From Streptomyces caniscabiei (GTDB lineage Bacteria; Actinomycetota; Actinomycetes; Streptomycetales; Streptomycetaceae), in NCBI RefSeq assembly GCF_014930365.1, contig NZ_JABXWI010000007.1:186001-250000 (forward strand): 64,000 bases of DNA, written 5' to 3'. The notes below the pieces were generated by a model. The model was not told the origin of the DNA and did not search any database. It worked only from the letters and a program-made list of their open reading frames with translations. A program made the translations under genes and the position numbers. Shown here piece after piece: positions 8,165 to 15,682 of the stretch (position 1 is the stretch's first letter; each line of letters begins with the position of its first letter).

Positions 8165-8821
8165 TCAGTTGCCCGCCACCGACTTCACCGCCACCGACAC
8201 CGGCGTCGAGCCGCTGATCAGTTCCAGGGTCAGGCCGGCCGTGGCGGGGGTGTCGAGGAGTTCGACCAGCGTCGCGGCCACGTCGTCGCGGGGGATCGGA
8301 CCCCGACCGGTGGACGCCTCCAGACGCACCAGGCCCGTGCCCGCGTCGTCGGTCAGCATGCCGGGCCGCAGGATCGTCCAGTCCAGGGCGTCCAGGCCGC
8401 GCACATACGCATCGGCCTGGCCCTTCGCCCGCTGGTACACGTCGAAGACGTCGTCACCCTCGTGCTCCGGGTCCGCCCCCATCGACGAGACGACCAGGTG
8501 CCGTCGTACGCCCGTCCGTACCGCGGCGTCCGCGAACAGGACCGCCGCCCCGCGGTCGACCGTGTCCTTGCGGGCCGTTCCGCTGCCCGGACCGGCGCCC
8601 GCCGCGAACACGGCGGCGTCCGCGCCCTGCAGATGCGCGGCGACCTCCTCCACCGACGCCGACTCCAGATCGCACAGCACCGGTTCGGCACCGGCCGCGC
8701 GCAGATCGTCCGTCTGTTCGGCGCGGCGGATGATCCCCGCGACCTCGTCACCGCGCGCGGCGAGCAACCGCTCCAGCCGCAGCGCGATCTGACCATGACC
8801 TCCAGCGATGACAATGCGCAT
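8165..8821 (-). CDS. NAD(P)-binding Rossmann-fold protein (NmrA/SDR-a type)
   Basis: 218-residue atypical short-chain dehydrogenase/NAD(P)H-binding protein. N-terminus MRIVIAGGHGQIALRLERLL carries the GxxGxxA dinucleotide-binding loop (residues 7-12); other landmarks are DLESASVEEVAAHLQGADAAVFAAGAGPGS and the active-site-like YQRAKGQADAYVR (YxxxK). DWTILRPGMLTDDAGTG is typical of the SDR-a5/YwnB group. ATG 8821 was chosen because the Rossmann fold begins there; the frame continues upstream without a better start. Substrate unknown; probably a flavin- or NADPH-linked reductase or sensor. Confidence 0.85.
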   Translation of the reverse strand: MRIVIAGGHGQIALRLERLLAARGDEVAGIIRRAEQTDDLRAAGAEPVLCDLESASVEEVAAHLQGADAAVFAAGAGPGSGTARKDTVDRGAAVLFADAAVRTGVRRHLVVSSMGADPEHEGDDVFDVYQRAKGQADAYVRGLDALDWTILRPGMLTDDAGTGLVRLEASTGRGPIPRDDVAATLVELLDTPATAGLTLELISGSTPVSVAVKSVAGN

Positions 8822-8941
8822 GTTTCCGACCGTACGCCCGACGGGACGCGTTTGCCGCGCAACCATTAGGCCGCCCCGGGTGTCTCAGTCATGTTCGCCG
8901 TACCGGCGAGCGTGGATATCACGGGGGGACCCATCACCGTC

Positions 8942-10030
8942 ATGCGTAGAGCCATGCCTACGACCGTCGTACGAACGTCCATGAAGCGCGCCTCCGTCGC
9001 GGGTGCGCCCGTGGCCCGCCGGGCCTTCACCGGGGTCGGCTGCGCCGCGGCCGTGCTCGTCACGGTGGCCGCCTGCGGCACCGTGCAGAACCTGACCGCG
9101 GGCCAGAAGATCGACAACGCCGTCGAACAGCTGGGCGAGCAGAAGTCGCTGGCCTTCGGCATGCGGCTCGACGCCGACCCGGACGACCTCGTCGCGCTGA
9201 TGGGCGAGGACAGCGAGGAAGTGCCGCCGGAGATGGCGGAGTTCTTCACCGGACTGCGCGTCGACGTGTCGGTCAGGTCGAAGAAGCCGCTGGCCGAGTC
9301 CGGTGAGAAGGACGTCGCCGGTATGGGCGTGAAGATCTCGGGCGAGGACGGTGTGTTCGCCGAGTACCGGATGGTCGGCGACTACACGTACTACCGCGCC
9401 GACATGCAGGCCATCGGCGACGCGATGGGCATGCCCTTCCCGACCGCCGACGAACTCGACGAACTCCCCGAGGACAAGCAGCACTTGCGGCCGGTCCTGG
9501 AGGGCGACTGGGTCAAGGTCAACACGGCCGACCTCCAGGACGCCGCCGAGGACGCGGGTGCCGGTTCCGGCGCGGACGGCTCCGACGAACTCGACGCCAA
9601 GACCCAGAAGAAGATCCTCGACGCCGTCCGCGGAGTCGTCGCCCGCGAGGTCGACTTCAAGACGAAGAACGACGGGGACGGCACCGAGGTCATCACCGCC
9701 AAGGCCAACTTCCGCGACCTGCTCACCGGAGTCATCGACAAGCTCCAGCCCCTCAAGGGCGACCTTCCGCCGGGCGCCGAACTCCCCACGGGCGAGGACA
9801 TGAAGGACGCCCCGAACAAGAAGGTCGCGGTCGACTTCACCCTCAAGAACGGCGACCTCACCCGCATCGAGACCGACCTCGCGGTCCTCGCCGAGGACGC
9901 GAAGGGTGCCAAGGCCCCCCTCGTCCTCACCTTCGGCAAGGCCGGCGACATCAGCGCGCCCAAGGGCGCCTCCGAGATCCCGGTCGAGGAGTTCGGCGGC
10001 CCGTTCGGCGGCGGGGTGTTCAACGTCTGA
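8942..10030 (+). CDS. Putative secreted lipoprotein
   Basis: 362-residue predicted lipoprotein. The signal region ends in VTVAAC with lipobox cysteine at about residue 45 (from ATG 8942) or 32 (from ATG 8981, which gives a more usual signal length). GGGGGA lies about 12 bases before 8942, so that start is listed. The mature part is acidic and charged, with repeated DxxDL/ELP segments and a pattern (GMRLDADPDDL..., EYRMVGDYTYYRAD..., DFTLKNGDLTRIETDL) like actinobacterial LppX/LprG-type or DUF-class lipoproteins that bind lipids or act on the outer face of the membrane. Specific function unknown. Confidence 0.75.
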   Translation: MRRAMPTTVVRTSMKRASVAGAPVARRAFTGVGCAAAVLVTVAACGTVQNLTAGQKIDNAVEQLGEQKSLAFGMRLDADPDDLVALMGEDSEEVPPEMAEFFTGLRVDVSVRSKKPLAESGEKDVAGMGVKISGEDGVFAEYRMVGDYTYYRADMQAIGDAMGMPFPTADELDELPEDKQHLRPVLEGDWVKVNTADLQDAAEDAGAGSGADGSDELDAKTQKKILDAVRGVVAREVDFKTKNDGDGTEVITAKANFRDLLTGVIDKLQPLKGDLPPGAELPTGEDMKDAPNKKVAVDFTLKNGDLTRIETDLAVLAEDAKGAKAPLVLTFGKAGDISAPKGASEIPVEEFGGPFGGGVFNV

Positions 10031-10052
10031 CCCACGGCGGTCCGTCCCGGGT

Positions 10053-10095
10053 ACGCGCGCGTGCAGCACCAGCACAAACAGACGCACGCGCGCGT
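10053..10095 (+). terminator. Alternating purine-pyrimidine hairpin after lipoprotein gene
   Basis: Arms ACGCGCGCGTGC (10053-10064) and GCACGCGCGCGT (10084-10095) form a perfect 12-bp stem with a 19-base loop, 22 bases after the lipoprotein stop. The rest of the convergent gap to 10268 is C-rich low-complexity sequence without a gene. Confidence 0.4.
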
Positions 10096-10267
10096 GCCCG
10101 CCCGGTCCTGCCGACGCGTGCCCGCCCGGCCACCCCGAAGCGAGCCCGCCCACACGCCCCCGTGCACGTCCTCGCGCGCACTCGCGCCTCGCACGCCCCC
10201 GCGCCTCTCACCACCACCCGGCTCACCCCACCCACACCCGCCCCCTCAGGCGCCCCTCAGGCCCCCC

Positions 10268-11536
10268 TCAGGACGGCTCCCCCCGCCCCTGCCGAGGCAG
10301 GTCCGGTGTCGCGCCCGTCGCCGAGCCGCAGTACTCGCGTACCGCGCTGGTGCGCGCCACGACGCGCCCCCGGTGCACGACGATCCGGCTGTACGCCAGG
10401 GACAGCGCGCCCGCGAGCCGCGCACCCCGCACGGCGAGCAGCTCGGCGGGGAAACCGGCCTCGACGCGGACCTCGGGCAGCCCCAGCGCGGCGCGCGCGG
10501 CCCCGCTGACGGTGTCGTACGCCTCCTCGGGCCGCAGCCCGTACCGGGAGGCCAGCAGGTACGCCGCCTCCAGGGGGTCCCCGCGGCCGACCGGGTTCGA
10601 CATGTCCCGCAACGCCCCGCTGCCCGCCGCGACGCGTACGCCGGCCGCGCGCAGCAGCCGTACGGGCGCGGTGCCCCGGCGGTCCACGGTGCCGCAACCG
10701 CCCTGGGGGAGGCAGACGACGGTGACCCCGGCCGCCGCGAGCTGGTCGGCGGCGCGGCCGGCGGCCTGGGAGGGCAGGCGGGCGAGACCGCCGCACGGGC
10801 CGAGCGTCACGCCGGGCCGCAGACCGCCAGCCATGGCCGCGAGCCGCGCGAGCCGGGCCGGGTCGTCGCCGTCGGTGTGCAGGTCGACCGGGCAGTCGTG
10901 CTCGGAGGCGATCTCCAGGACCGCCTCCACGTAGCCGGTGGGATCGGGGTCCAGGTCCGGGCAGCCACCGACCACCGAGGCGCCCATCTTCACCGCGTCC
11001 CGCAGGATCGCGAGCCCGTCCGCCCCGGCCACCCCGGTCAGCACCCGGGGCATCGCCACCGTCGTCACCTCGACGAGGCCGCGCAGCGACCGCCGGGCCC
11101 GGAGCACCGCCGCCAGTGCGCCGAGCCCCTGCACGCCGCCCACGTGGACGTGCGAGCGCAACGCCGTGGCGCCGTGCCCGAGTTGCAGCAGCGCGGCCTC
11201 GGTGGCCCGGCGTTGGACGTCCGCGTCGTCGTACGGGACGGGTCCCTCGAAGTCGGCCGACAGGGCCGTGTCGCCGTGCGCGTGCGGCTCGACGGGGGCC
11301 GGCAGCAGCAGATGGCCGCCGAGGTCCACCCGGGTGGCGGACGCCCCCGACGCGGCGGGCCCGGGGCTCAGACTGCCCGCCGTGCCGACCGCCTCGATCC
11401 GCCCGCCGCCCAGCCGGACGTCCACCACCCGGCCGTCGGTCAGTCGCGCCCCGCACAGCAGCAGGGCGCCGGTCTCGTCCGGGCCCGAGGGCGGGCCGGA
11501 GGAGGAGGGGGACGGCTGCGGCTGGCTGTCGGGCAT
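10268..11536 (-). CDS. CodA-like amidohydrolase with degenerate active site
   Basis: 422-residue amidohydrolase-superfamily protein resembling cytosine deaminase/N-isopropylammelide hydrolase. Present: the metal-site HxH (EPHAHGDT, His85 and His87) and the later metal His (VDLHTDGDD, His220). Absent: the catalytic Glu after that His is Gly223; the VTxSH motif reads VTLGPCG (243-249), so the catalytic His is gone; and the GxDxxRDPxxP motif reads GSGALRDMSNPVG (305-317), so the metal/catalytic Asp is Gly307. ATG 11536 has AGGAG four bases upstream. Either a non-catalytic relative or an enzyme with altered chemistry. The N-terminus is a Ser/Pro-rich tail of about 22 residues. Confidence 0.8.
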   Translation of the reverse strand: MPDSQPQPSPSSSGPPSGPDETGALLLCGARLTDGRVVDVRLGGGRIEAVGTAGSLSPGPAASGASATRVDLGGHLLLPAPVEPHAHGDTALSADFEGPVPYDDADVQRRATEAALLQLGHGATALRSHVHVGGVQGLGALAAVLRARRSLRGLVEVTTVAMPRVLTGVAGADGLAILRDAVKMGASVVGGCPDLDPDPTGYVEAVLEIASEHDCPVDLHTDGDDPARLARLAAMAGGLRPGVTLGPCGGLARLPSQAAGRAADQLAAAGVTVVCLPQGGCGTVDRRGTAPVRLLRAAGVRVAAGSGALRDMSNPVGRGDPLEAAYLLASRYGLRPEEAYDTVSGAARAALGLPEVRVEAGFPAELLAVRGARLAGALSLAYSRIVVHRGRVVARTSAVREYCGSATGATPDLPRQGRGEPS

Positions 11537-11844
11537 CGCGCTCCTGGGGCTACAAGATCACGCAGAGTGAGTCGAGCCTAGGCGGGCCGCCCGCCCTCGT
11601 CGCGGAGGAGCGCAATAGTCGTACCGGCGCGGTTCACCTGTCGGGGGACGGCGGGGAGACGGCCGGGACGCGCCGGAGGGACTGCCGGGAGAGCCGGGAA
11701 CGGTGGTGCGGGTGAGGCCCGTGCGGCCTGCGGAAACGGGACGGACGACGGCTCCCGGGCGGCTCCGGTGAGCGCCGTCGGCGACCCACGGACGCTCCGT
11801 GAACGGGCCATGGAGAGGCCATGGATGCGGGCCGGGAAACGGAT
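11537..11844. other. Gene-poor spacer upstream of the tRNA-Thr operon
   Basis: About 310 bases between the divergent amidohydrolase start and the tRNA-Thr promoter. Open frames here lack ribosome-binding sites and recognisable protein features. I see nothing beyond the promoter listed next. Confidence 0.5.
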
Positions 11845-11874
11845 TTGGGCGATCGGCCGTGGGGCGTGTAATGT
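11845..11874 (+). promoter_or_regulatory. Promoter of the tRNA-Thr/tRNA-Met/rpmG unit
   Basis: TTGGGC (11845-11850), 18 bases, TAATGT (11869-11874). The tRNA begins 12 bases after the -10 box, the expected distance for a sigma-HrdB promoter. Confidence 0.5.
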
Positions 11875-11885
11875 CTTCATCGCTC

Positions 11886-11958
11886 GCCCCAATAGCTCAG
11901 TCGGCAGAGCGTCTCCATGGTAAGGAGAAGGTCTACGGTTCGATTCCGTATTGGGGCT
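11886..11958 (+). tRNA. tRNA-Thr (GGT)
   Basis: 73 nt. Acceptor arms GCCCCAA (11886-11892) and TTGGGGC (11951-11957) pair fully; discriminator T at 11958; anticodon loop ATGGTAA with GGT at 11919-11921; T-arm GGTTCGATTCC. CCA is not encoded. Shares a transcript with the next tRNA. Confidence 0.96.
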
Positions 11959-12004
11959 CTGGTGTGAAAGGTTCCCGTCGCGAGGCGGGATCCGATCGCA
12001 TCAC

Positions 12005-12077
12005 AGCGGTGTAGCTCAGTCGGTAGAGCAAGCGGCTCATAATCGCTGTGTCACCGGTTCAAGTCCGGTCACCGCTA
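12005..12077 (+). tRNA. tRNA-Met (CAT), elongator type
   Basis: 73 nt. Acceptor arms AGCGGTG (12005-12011) and CACCGCT (12070-12076) pair fully; discriminator A; anticodon loop CTCATAA with CAT at 12038-12040; T-arm GGTTCAAGTCC. The fully paired first base pair argues for the elongator rather than the initiator tRNA. Confidence 0.93.
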
Positions 12078-12082
12078 CTGAC

Positions 12083-12120
12083 AGTAGCCGATTGCGGGGT
12101 CGGTCCTTCGATCGGCTACT
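12083..12120 (+). terminator. Hairpin between tRNA-Met and rpmG
   Basis: AGTAGCCGAT (12083-12092) pairs exactly with ATCGGCTACT (12111-12120), 18-base loop, then CTTCTA. Could be a partial terminator or a processing signal that releases the tRNAs from an rpmG-containing transcript. Confidence 0.45.
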
Positions 12121-12168
12121 CTTCTATGCGTTAAACCCTGTCCCATCCGTTCGTCAAGGAGCACTCAC

Positions 12169-12333
12169 GTGGCTGCCACCGACGTCCGCCCGAAGATCAC
12201 GCTGGCCTGCGTGGAGTGCAAGGAGCGGAACTACATCACCAAGAAGAACCGGCGTAACAACCCGGACCGACTGGAGATGAAGAAGCACTGCCCGCGTTGC
12301 AACGCGCACACCGCGCACCGCGAAACGCGATAA
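12169..12333 (+). CDS. rpmG: 50S ribosomal protein L33 (zinc-binding form)
   Basis: 54-residue L33. Two CxxC pairs (CVEC at 14-17 and CPRC at 41-44) make this the zinc-containing C+ type; Streptomyces usually also carry C- paralogs for zinc shortage, which are not in this window. GTG start with AAGGAG seven bases upstream. Short, but its whole length matches the family. Its position after tRNA-Thr/tRNA-Met and before two dehydratase genes mirrors the rpmG2-hadABC order known from mycobacteria. Confidence 0.95.
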   Translation: MAATDVRPKITLACVECKERNYITKKNRRNNPDRLEMKKHCPRCNAHTAHRETR

Positions 12334-12347
12334 ATCAGGCTCGTACG

Positions 12348-12381
12348 CGAGGCCGTCCCCGAGTGATCGGGGGCGGCCTCG
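12348..12381 (+). terminator. Terminator after rpmG
   Basis: CGAGGCCG and CCCCGA arms pair with TCGGGG and CGGCCTCG around a GTGA loop, 14 bases after the rpmG stop, followed by TGTCGTTCC. Confidence 0.62.
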
Positions 12382-12466
12382 TGTCGTTCCATCGACCAGT
12401 ACCGGCCAGTACCCGCCGGTGCCGGCAGTACCGCCGTATCCGCAGCAACCAGGAGGTGCCGAGCCC

Positions 12467-12919
12467 ATGGCGCTCGACCAGTCCTTCGTGGGGCGTACCT
12501 ACCCGCCCACCGACCCCTACGAGGTCGGCCGGGAGAAGATCCGCGAGTTCGCGGAGGCCGTGGGGGACGCCAACCCCGTCTACACGGACCCCGAGGCGGC
12601 CAAGGCGCTCGGGTACGCCGATGTGATCGCCCCGCCGACCTTCGTGTTCTCGATCACGTTCAAGGCCGCGGGACAGGTCGTCCAGGACCCCCAGCTGGGC
12701 CTCGACTACAGCCGGGTGGTGCACGGCGACCAGAAGTTCGCCCACAAGCGCCCCGTGCGCGCCGGTGACCGCCTCACCGTCACCTCGACCATCGAGTCGA
12801 TCAAGTCCCTGGCGGGCAACGACGTCCTGGACATCCGCGGCGAGGTCCACGACGAGTCCGGCGAACACGTCGTGACCGCCTGGACCAAGCTCGTGGCCCG
12901 CGCGGCCGAGGAGGCGTGA
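12467..12919 (+). CDS. MaoC/FAS1-like dehydratase, HadA-type subunit
   Basis: 150-residue hot-dog fold protein of the (3R)-hydroxyacyl dehydratase HadA/HadC group (DUF4442-like N-terminal MaoC half). Visible: VGREKIREFAEAVGDANPVYTDPEAAKALGY, then VIAPPTFVFSITF and HGDQKFAHKRPVRAGDRL. It lacks the D-x-N-P-I-H catalytic signature of the next gene, as expected for the non-catalytic partner of a heterodimer. ATG 12467 has AGGAGG ten bases upstream. In mycobacteria HadA pairs with HadB to dehydrate 3-hydroxyacyl-ACP in mycolate synthesis; Streptomyces have no mycolates, so the substrate here is open. Confidence 0.85.
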   Translation: MALDQSFVGRTYPPTDPYEVGREKIREFAEAVGDANPVYTDPEAAKALGYADVIAPPTFVFSITFKAAGQVVQDPQLGLDYSRVVHGDQKFAHKRPVRAGDRLTVTSTIESIKSLAGNDVLDIRGEVHDESGEHVVTAWTKLVARAAEEA

Positions 12920-12926
12920 GAACCCG

Positions 12927-13355
12927 ATGACCGCGAAGATCTCCTACGACGACGTCGAGGTCGGCACCGAACTGCCCGCCCAGTCCTTCGACGTGACCCG
13001 CGCCACCCTCGTCCGGTACGCGGGTGCCTCCGGCGACTTCAACCCGATCCACTGGAACGAGAAGTTCGCCAAGGAGGTCGGCCTCCCGGACGTCATCGCG
13101 CACGGCATGTTCACCATGGCCGAGGCGATCCGTGTCGTCACCGACTGGACCGGCGACCCGGGCGCGGTCGTCGAGTACGGCGTCCGCTTCACCAAGCCCG
13201 TCGTCGTCCCCAACGACGACGAGGGCGCCACCATCGAGGTCAGCGCCAAGGTCGGCGCCAAGCTCGACGACAACACCGTCCGCGTCGACCTCACGGCCAT
13301 GAGCGGCGGCCTGAAGGTCCTCGGCATGTCCCGGGCGGTCGTACGACTGGCCTGA
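12927..13355 (+). CDS. MaoC-family dehydratase, HadB-type catalytic subunit
   Basis: 142-residue R-specific enoyl-ACP/CoA hydratase. The hydratase motif YAGASGDFNPIHWNEKFAKE (about residues 32-51) holds the catalytic Asp and His, followed by the conserved DVIAHGMFTMAEA. Starts 7 bases after the upstream gene and is clearly its operon partner; together they should form a HadAB-like heterodimer acting on 3-hydroxyacyl thioesters (inference from family). Confidence 0.88.
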   Translation: MTAKISYDDVEVGTELPAQSFDVTRATLVRYAGASGDFNPIHWNEKFAKEVGLPDVIAHGMFTMAEAIRVVTDWTGDPGAVVEYGVRFTKPVVVPNDDEGATIEVSAKVGAKLDDNTVRVDLTAMSGGLKVLGMSRAVVRLA

Positions 13356-13386
13356 CGGCCCCCGCGGCCCAGCCGCACCCCACGGT

Positions 13387-13411
13387 CCCCCGCCCCTCCC
13401 GGGTGCGGGGG
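13387..13411 (+). terminator. Hairpin after dehydratase pair
   Basis: CCCCCGC (13387-13393) pairs with GCGGGGG (13405-13411). Compact GC-only stem 31 bases after the stop. It directly precedes the probable murB -10 box. Confidence 0.4.
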
Positions 13412-13429
13412 TCTCGTACTCTTGAGCCC

Positions 13430-14485
13430 GTGCAGGAACTCCACGACGCCCCCCTCGCCCCGCTGACCACCTTCCGGCTGGGCGGGCCCGCGCGACGGCT
13501 GATCACCGCGACCACCGACGACGAGGTCGTCGCCGCCGTCCGCGAGGCCGACGACACCGGTACGCCGCTGCTGCTCATCGGGGGCGGCTCCAACCTGGTG
13601 ATCGGGGACCAGGGCTTCGCCGGAACCGCGCTGGTCATCGCCACGAAGGGCTTCGCGCTCGACGGGACGCGGCTGGAGCTGGCCGCCGGCGAGGTGTGGA
13701 CCGACGCCGTCGCCCGGACCGTCGAGGCCGGGCTCGCCGGGGTCGAGTGCCTGGCCGGCATCCCCGGCTCCGCCGGCGCCACTCCGATCCAGAACGTCGG
13801 GGCGTACGGCCAGGAGGTCGCCTCCACCATCACCGAGGTCGTCGCCTACGACCGCCGCACCCGCGAGACGGTCACCGTCCCCAACACCGAGTGCGCCTTC
13901 TCGTACCGCCACAGCCGCTTCAAGGACGAGCCCGAGCGGTACGTCGTCCTGCGGGTCCGGTTCGAACTGGAGGACGCGGGCGGCCTGTCGGGGCCGATCA
14001 AGTACGCCGAGACGGCCCGCACCCTCGGCGTCGAACCCGGCGACCGGGTACCCCTCGCCGACGCCCGCGAGACCGTGCTGAAGCTGCGCGCCGGGAAGGG
14101 CATGGTGCTCGACCCCGAGGACCACGACACCTGGTCCGCCGGATCGTTCTTCACCAACCCGATCCTCACCGACGAGCAGTTCGCCGCGTTCCACGCGCGC
14201 GTGCGCGAGCAGCTCGGGGACGACGTCGCCCCGCCCGCCTACCCCGCCGGCGACGGCCACACCAAGACCTCCGCCGCCTGGCTGATCGACAAGGCGGGCT
14301 TCACCAAGGGCTACGGCGCCGGCCCCGCCCGGATCTCCACCAAGCACACCCTGGCCCTCACCAACCGGGGCGCCGCCACCACCGAGGACCTGCTCACCCT
14401 CGCCCGCGAGGTCGTCACCGGGGTGCGCGAGGTCTTCGGCATCACCTTGGTCAACGAGCCGGTGACGGTCGGCGTCAGCCTCTAG
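13430..14485 (+). CDS. murB: UDP-N-acetylenolpyruvoylglucosamine reductase
   Basis: 351-residue FAD enzyme that reduces UDP-GlcNAc-enolpyruvate to UDP-MurNAc, the second committed step of peptidoglycan synthesis, in the cytoplasm. FAD-binding signatures are LLIGGGSNLVIGDQGF and GIPGSAGATPIQNVGAYGQE; the catalytic region includes SYRHSRFK and SAGSFFTNPIL with the proton-donating Ser, and KTSAAWLIDKAGF near the C-terminus. GTG 13430 gives the usual length. TACTCT at 13417-13422 ends seven bases before the start, so translation may begin at the mRNA 5' end (leaderless); no ribosome-binding site is visible. Confidence 0.95.
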   Translation: MQELHDAPLAPLTTFRLGGPARRLITATTDDEVVAAVREADDTGTPLLLIGGGSNLVIGDQGFAGTALVIATKGFALDGTRLELAAGEVWTDAVARTVEAGLAGVECLAGIPGSAGATPIQNVGAYGQEVASTITEVVAYDRRTRETVTVPNTECAFSYRHSRFKDEPERYVVLRVRFELEDAGGLSGPIKYAETARTLGVEPGDRVPLADARETVLKLRAGKGMVLDPEDHDTWSAGSFFTNPILTDEQFAAFHARVREQLGDDVAPPAYPAGDGHTKTSAAWLIDKAGFTKGYGAGPARISTKHTLALTNRGAATTEDLLTLAREVVTGVREVFGITLVNEPVTVGVSL

Positions 14486-14514
14486 GACGCGTCTAGGAGG
14501 CGTCTAGGACGCGT
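14482..14514. repeat. Three 11-bp direct repeats across two stop codons
   Basis: CTAGGACGCGT, CTAGGAGGCGT, CTAGGACGCGT in tandem. The first copy contains the murB stop (TAG at 14483-14485) and the third contains the complement of the stop codon of the convergent adenosine deaminase gene. No classical terminator hairpin separates the two genes. Confidence 0.8.
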
Positions 14515-15556
14515 CGGCCTCGGCCGGGCGGGCGAGCCAGTCGTCCACGCCGGACAGCAGCTTGTTCCGCTCCAGCTCCGGGGCCGCCGACGCCCGGATC
14601 GACTGCCGGGCCAGCTCCGCCAACTCCGCGTCCGTGAAGCCGTGGTGGCGGCGGGCGATCTCGTACTGGGCCGCGAGGCGCGAGCCGAACAGCAGCGGGT
14701 CGTCCGCGCCGAGCGCCAGCGGCACACCGGCCTCGAACAGCGTCCGTAGCGGGACGTCCCCGTGTTTCTCGTAGACACCGAGAGCCACGTTCGAGGCCGG
14801 GCACACCTCGCAGGTGATCTGGCGGTCCGCGAGCCGCTTCAGCAGCCGCGGATCCTCCGCCGCACGCACCCCGTGCCCGATCCGGGAGGCGTGCAGATCG
14901 TCCAGGCAGTCCCGCACCGACGACGGCCCGGTCAGCTCACCACCGTGCGGCGCTGACAGCAGGCCCCCCTCGCGGGCGATCGCGAACGCCCGGTCGAAGT
15001 CCCGTGCCATGCCCCGGCGTTCGTCGTTGGAGAGCCCGAACCCGACCACACCCCGGTCCGCGTACCGCACCGCGAGGCGGGCCAGCGTGCGCGCGTCCAG
15101 CGGGTGCTTCATCCGGTTCGCCGCCACCAGCACCCGCATCCCGAGCCCGGTCTCCCGCGCCGTCGTGTCGACGGCGTCCAGGATGACCTCCAGCGCCGGG
15201 ATCAGCCCGCCCAGCCGGGGCGCGTACGACGTCGGGTCCACCTGGATCTCCAGCCAGCCCGAACCGTCCCGCACATCCTCCTCCGCGGCCTCTCGCACCA
15301 GCCGCTGGATGTCGTCGGGCTGCCTGACGCAACTGCGCGCCGCGTCGTACAGCCGCTGGAACCGGAACCACCCTCGCTCGTCCGTAGCCCGCAGCCGCGG
15401 CGGTTCCCCGCTGGTCAGCGCCTCCGTCAGCGCGTCGGGCAGGCGGACCCCGTACTTGTCGGCGAGCTCCAGCACGGTCGTGGGCCGCATCGACCCGGTG
15501 AAGTGCAGATGCAGATGGGCCTTGGGCAGTTCAGAGAGATCACGTACACGCTCCAT
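14504..15556 (-). CDS. add: Adenosine deaminase
   Basis: 350-residue zinc enzyme converting adenosine to inosine in purine salvage. Metal and catalytic motifs: KAHLHLHFTGSM (His14 and His16 region), SAPHGGEL with His and the catalytic Glu, RIGHGV with another His, and LGADDPLLFG with the zinc Asp pair; EVCPASNVALG is the usual loop. ATG 15556 was preferred over an in-frame upstream ATG because the family begins a few residues before the HxH motif. Substrate specificity (adenosine versus a modified purine) cannot be settled by eye. Confidence 0.9.
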   Translation of the reverse strand: MERVRDLSELPKAHLHLHFTGSMRPTTVLELADKYGVRLPDALTEALTSGEPPRLRATDERGWFRFQRLYDAARSCVRQPDDIQRLVREAAEEDVRDGSGWLEIQVDPTSYAPRLGGLIPALEVILDAVDTTARETGLGMRVLVAANRMKHPLDARTLARLAVRYADRGVVGFGLSNDERRGMARDFDRAFAIAREGGLLSAPHGGELTGPSSVRDCLDDLHASRIGHGVRAAEDPRLLKRLADRQITCEVCPASNVALGVYEKHGDVPLRTLFEAGVPLALGADDPLLFGSRLAAQYEIARRHHGFTDAELAELARQSIRASAAPELERNKLLSGVDDWLARPAEADAS

Positions 15557-15630
15557 CGCCCGATCCTGCCGCACGCCCGTGCCGTCCCGGAAGCGGAATC
15601 CTCGAACGTGGTCTTGCTCGCACAAATGAA

Positions 15631-15668
15631 GAGGGGACCACACCGGGAAATCCGTGTGTGGTCCCCTC
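15631..15668 (-). terminator. Terminator after aspC
   Basis: GAGGGGACCACAC (15631-15643) pairs exactly with GTGTGGTCCCCTC (15656-15668). Read on the minus strand it follows the aspC stop by 15 bases and is followed by TTCATTT. Confidence 0.68.
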
Positions 15669-15682
15669 GCGGGCTCTGGACC

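Noticed and set aside
11578..11892. Minus-strand frame overlapping the tRNA-Thr promoter region
   Set aside because: Runs into the tRNA gene, no ribosome-binding site, no recognisable domain.
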